Assembly (NCBI GenBank): GCA_019233415.1 | Contig: JAFAMK010000109.1 | Coordinates: forward strand, 1-5,165 | Reading direction: 5' to 3' | DNA from: Vulcanimicrobiota bacterium | GTDB lineage: Bacteria > Vulcanimicrobiota > Vulcanimicrobiia > Vulcanimicrobiales > Vulcanimicrobiaceae | Length of the DNA stretch: 5,165 nt | In this document: piece by piece, positions 4,991-5,165 of the stretch | How the letters are laid out: the number at the start of each line of letters is the position of its first letter | Numbering within the stretch: position 1 is the first letter of the stretch | Position numbers and translations under genes: made by a program | Notes under the pieces: model-generated | Told to the model about the DNA's origin: nothing | The model's database searches: none | Seen by the model: the letters and a program-made list of their open reading frames with translations, nothing else

Positions 4991-4997
4991 GACAACC

Positions 4998-5165
4998 TCA
5001 TGCCGCGGACAACGCGCGCAGTCCCAGGATCGTTCTCGCCTCATCGGGAGTCGCGACCGGCCGGCCGAGTTCGTCGGCGATCCGCGCGACGCGGGCGACC
5101 AGCTCCTCGTTGCGCGCGAGCCGGCCCTTGGCGTAGTAGAGGTTGTCCTCCAAGCCGACGCGGAC
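4998..5165 (-). CDS. C-terminus of a beta-keto acid cleavage enzyme (BKACE, DUF849 family)
   Basis: Only the last 55 residues are in the window; the gene continues past the right edge. The visible part reads VRVGLEDNLYYAKGRLARNE (1-20), then a helix, then RPVATPDEARTILGL (35-49), and ends at TGA 5000-4998. The VRVGLEDN-Y motif followed by ATPxEAR-ILGL is the signature C-terminus of the BKACE family. Those enzymes are zinc-dependent TIM-barrel proteins that cleave a beta-keto acid with acetyl-CoA, giving acetoacetate and a CoA ester. The founding member acts on 3-keto-5-aminohexanoate in lysine fermentation, but the family is broad in substrate and the substrate-determining residues lie outside the window. 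It is co-oriented with the permease genes, 78 bases ahead of them, with a likely terminator between. Confidence 0.92.
   Translation of the reverse strand, partial: VRVGLEDNLYYAKGRLARNEELVARVARIADELGRPVATPDEARTILGLRALSAA

Overview
The window comes from a very GC-rich bacterial chromosome. Gene packing is tight, codon third positions are almost always G or C, and there are no phage, IS, CRISPR or RNA genes. Phylum cannot be fixed from the sequence. A GC-rich uncultured lineage of the Eremiobacterota/WPS-2 or Chloroflexota kind is only a guess. Seven protein genes are clear and an eighth, very small one is likely. No stretch of more than about 100 bases lacks a gene.

Left part (1-1021): a typical 2-Cys peroxiredoxin, cut by the left edge, is transcribed leftward. 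It stands back to back with a Fur/PerR-family metalloregulator transcribed rightward. The roughly 100-base gap between them is the AT-richest stretch I noticed. It holds a good sigma-70-type promoter for the regulator and two inverted repeats, the layout expected of a peroxide-sensing repressor controlling itself and its antioxidant target.

Middle part (1022-3073): a 46-residue ORF with no basic residues (22 Asp/Glu) is followed by a strong GC hairpin. Then come an ECF sigma factor and, overlapping it by ATGA, a membrane anti-sigma factor. That protein joins an N-terminal zinc-finger (zf-HC2-like) anti-sigma domain to an extracytoplasmic DUF4349 domain set between two membrane segments. This is the most interesting protein of the window.

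Right part (3025-5165, all leftward): a partial beta-keto acid cleavage enzyme (BKACE, formerly DUF849), an intrinsic terminator, and then two coupled ABC-transporter permeases of the DppB/DppC (oligopeptide/nickel) family. The DppB-like gene has no usable ATG, GTG or TTG at its natural N-terminus and appears to start at CTG behind a strong Shine-Dalgarno. The DppC-like gene runs 49 bases into the convergent anti-sigma gene. No ATPase or binding-protein gene is visible, so the transporter must be completed from elsewhere.

How the genes work together: the left part is an oxidative-stress module and the middle a cell-envelope sensing module. The right part is an uptake module, with the BKACE possibly part of the same catabolic neighbourhood. 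Nothing in the sequence links the three functionally.
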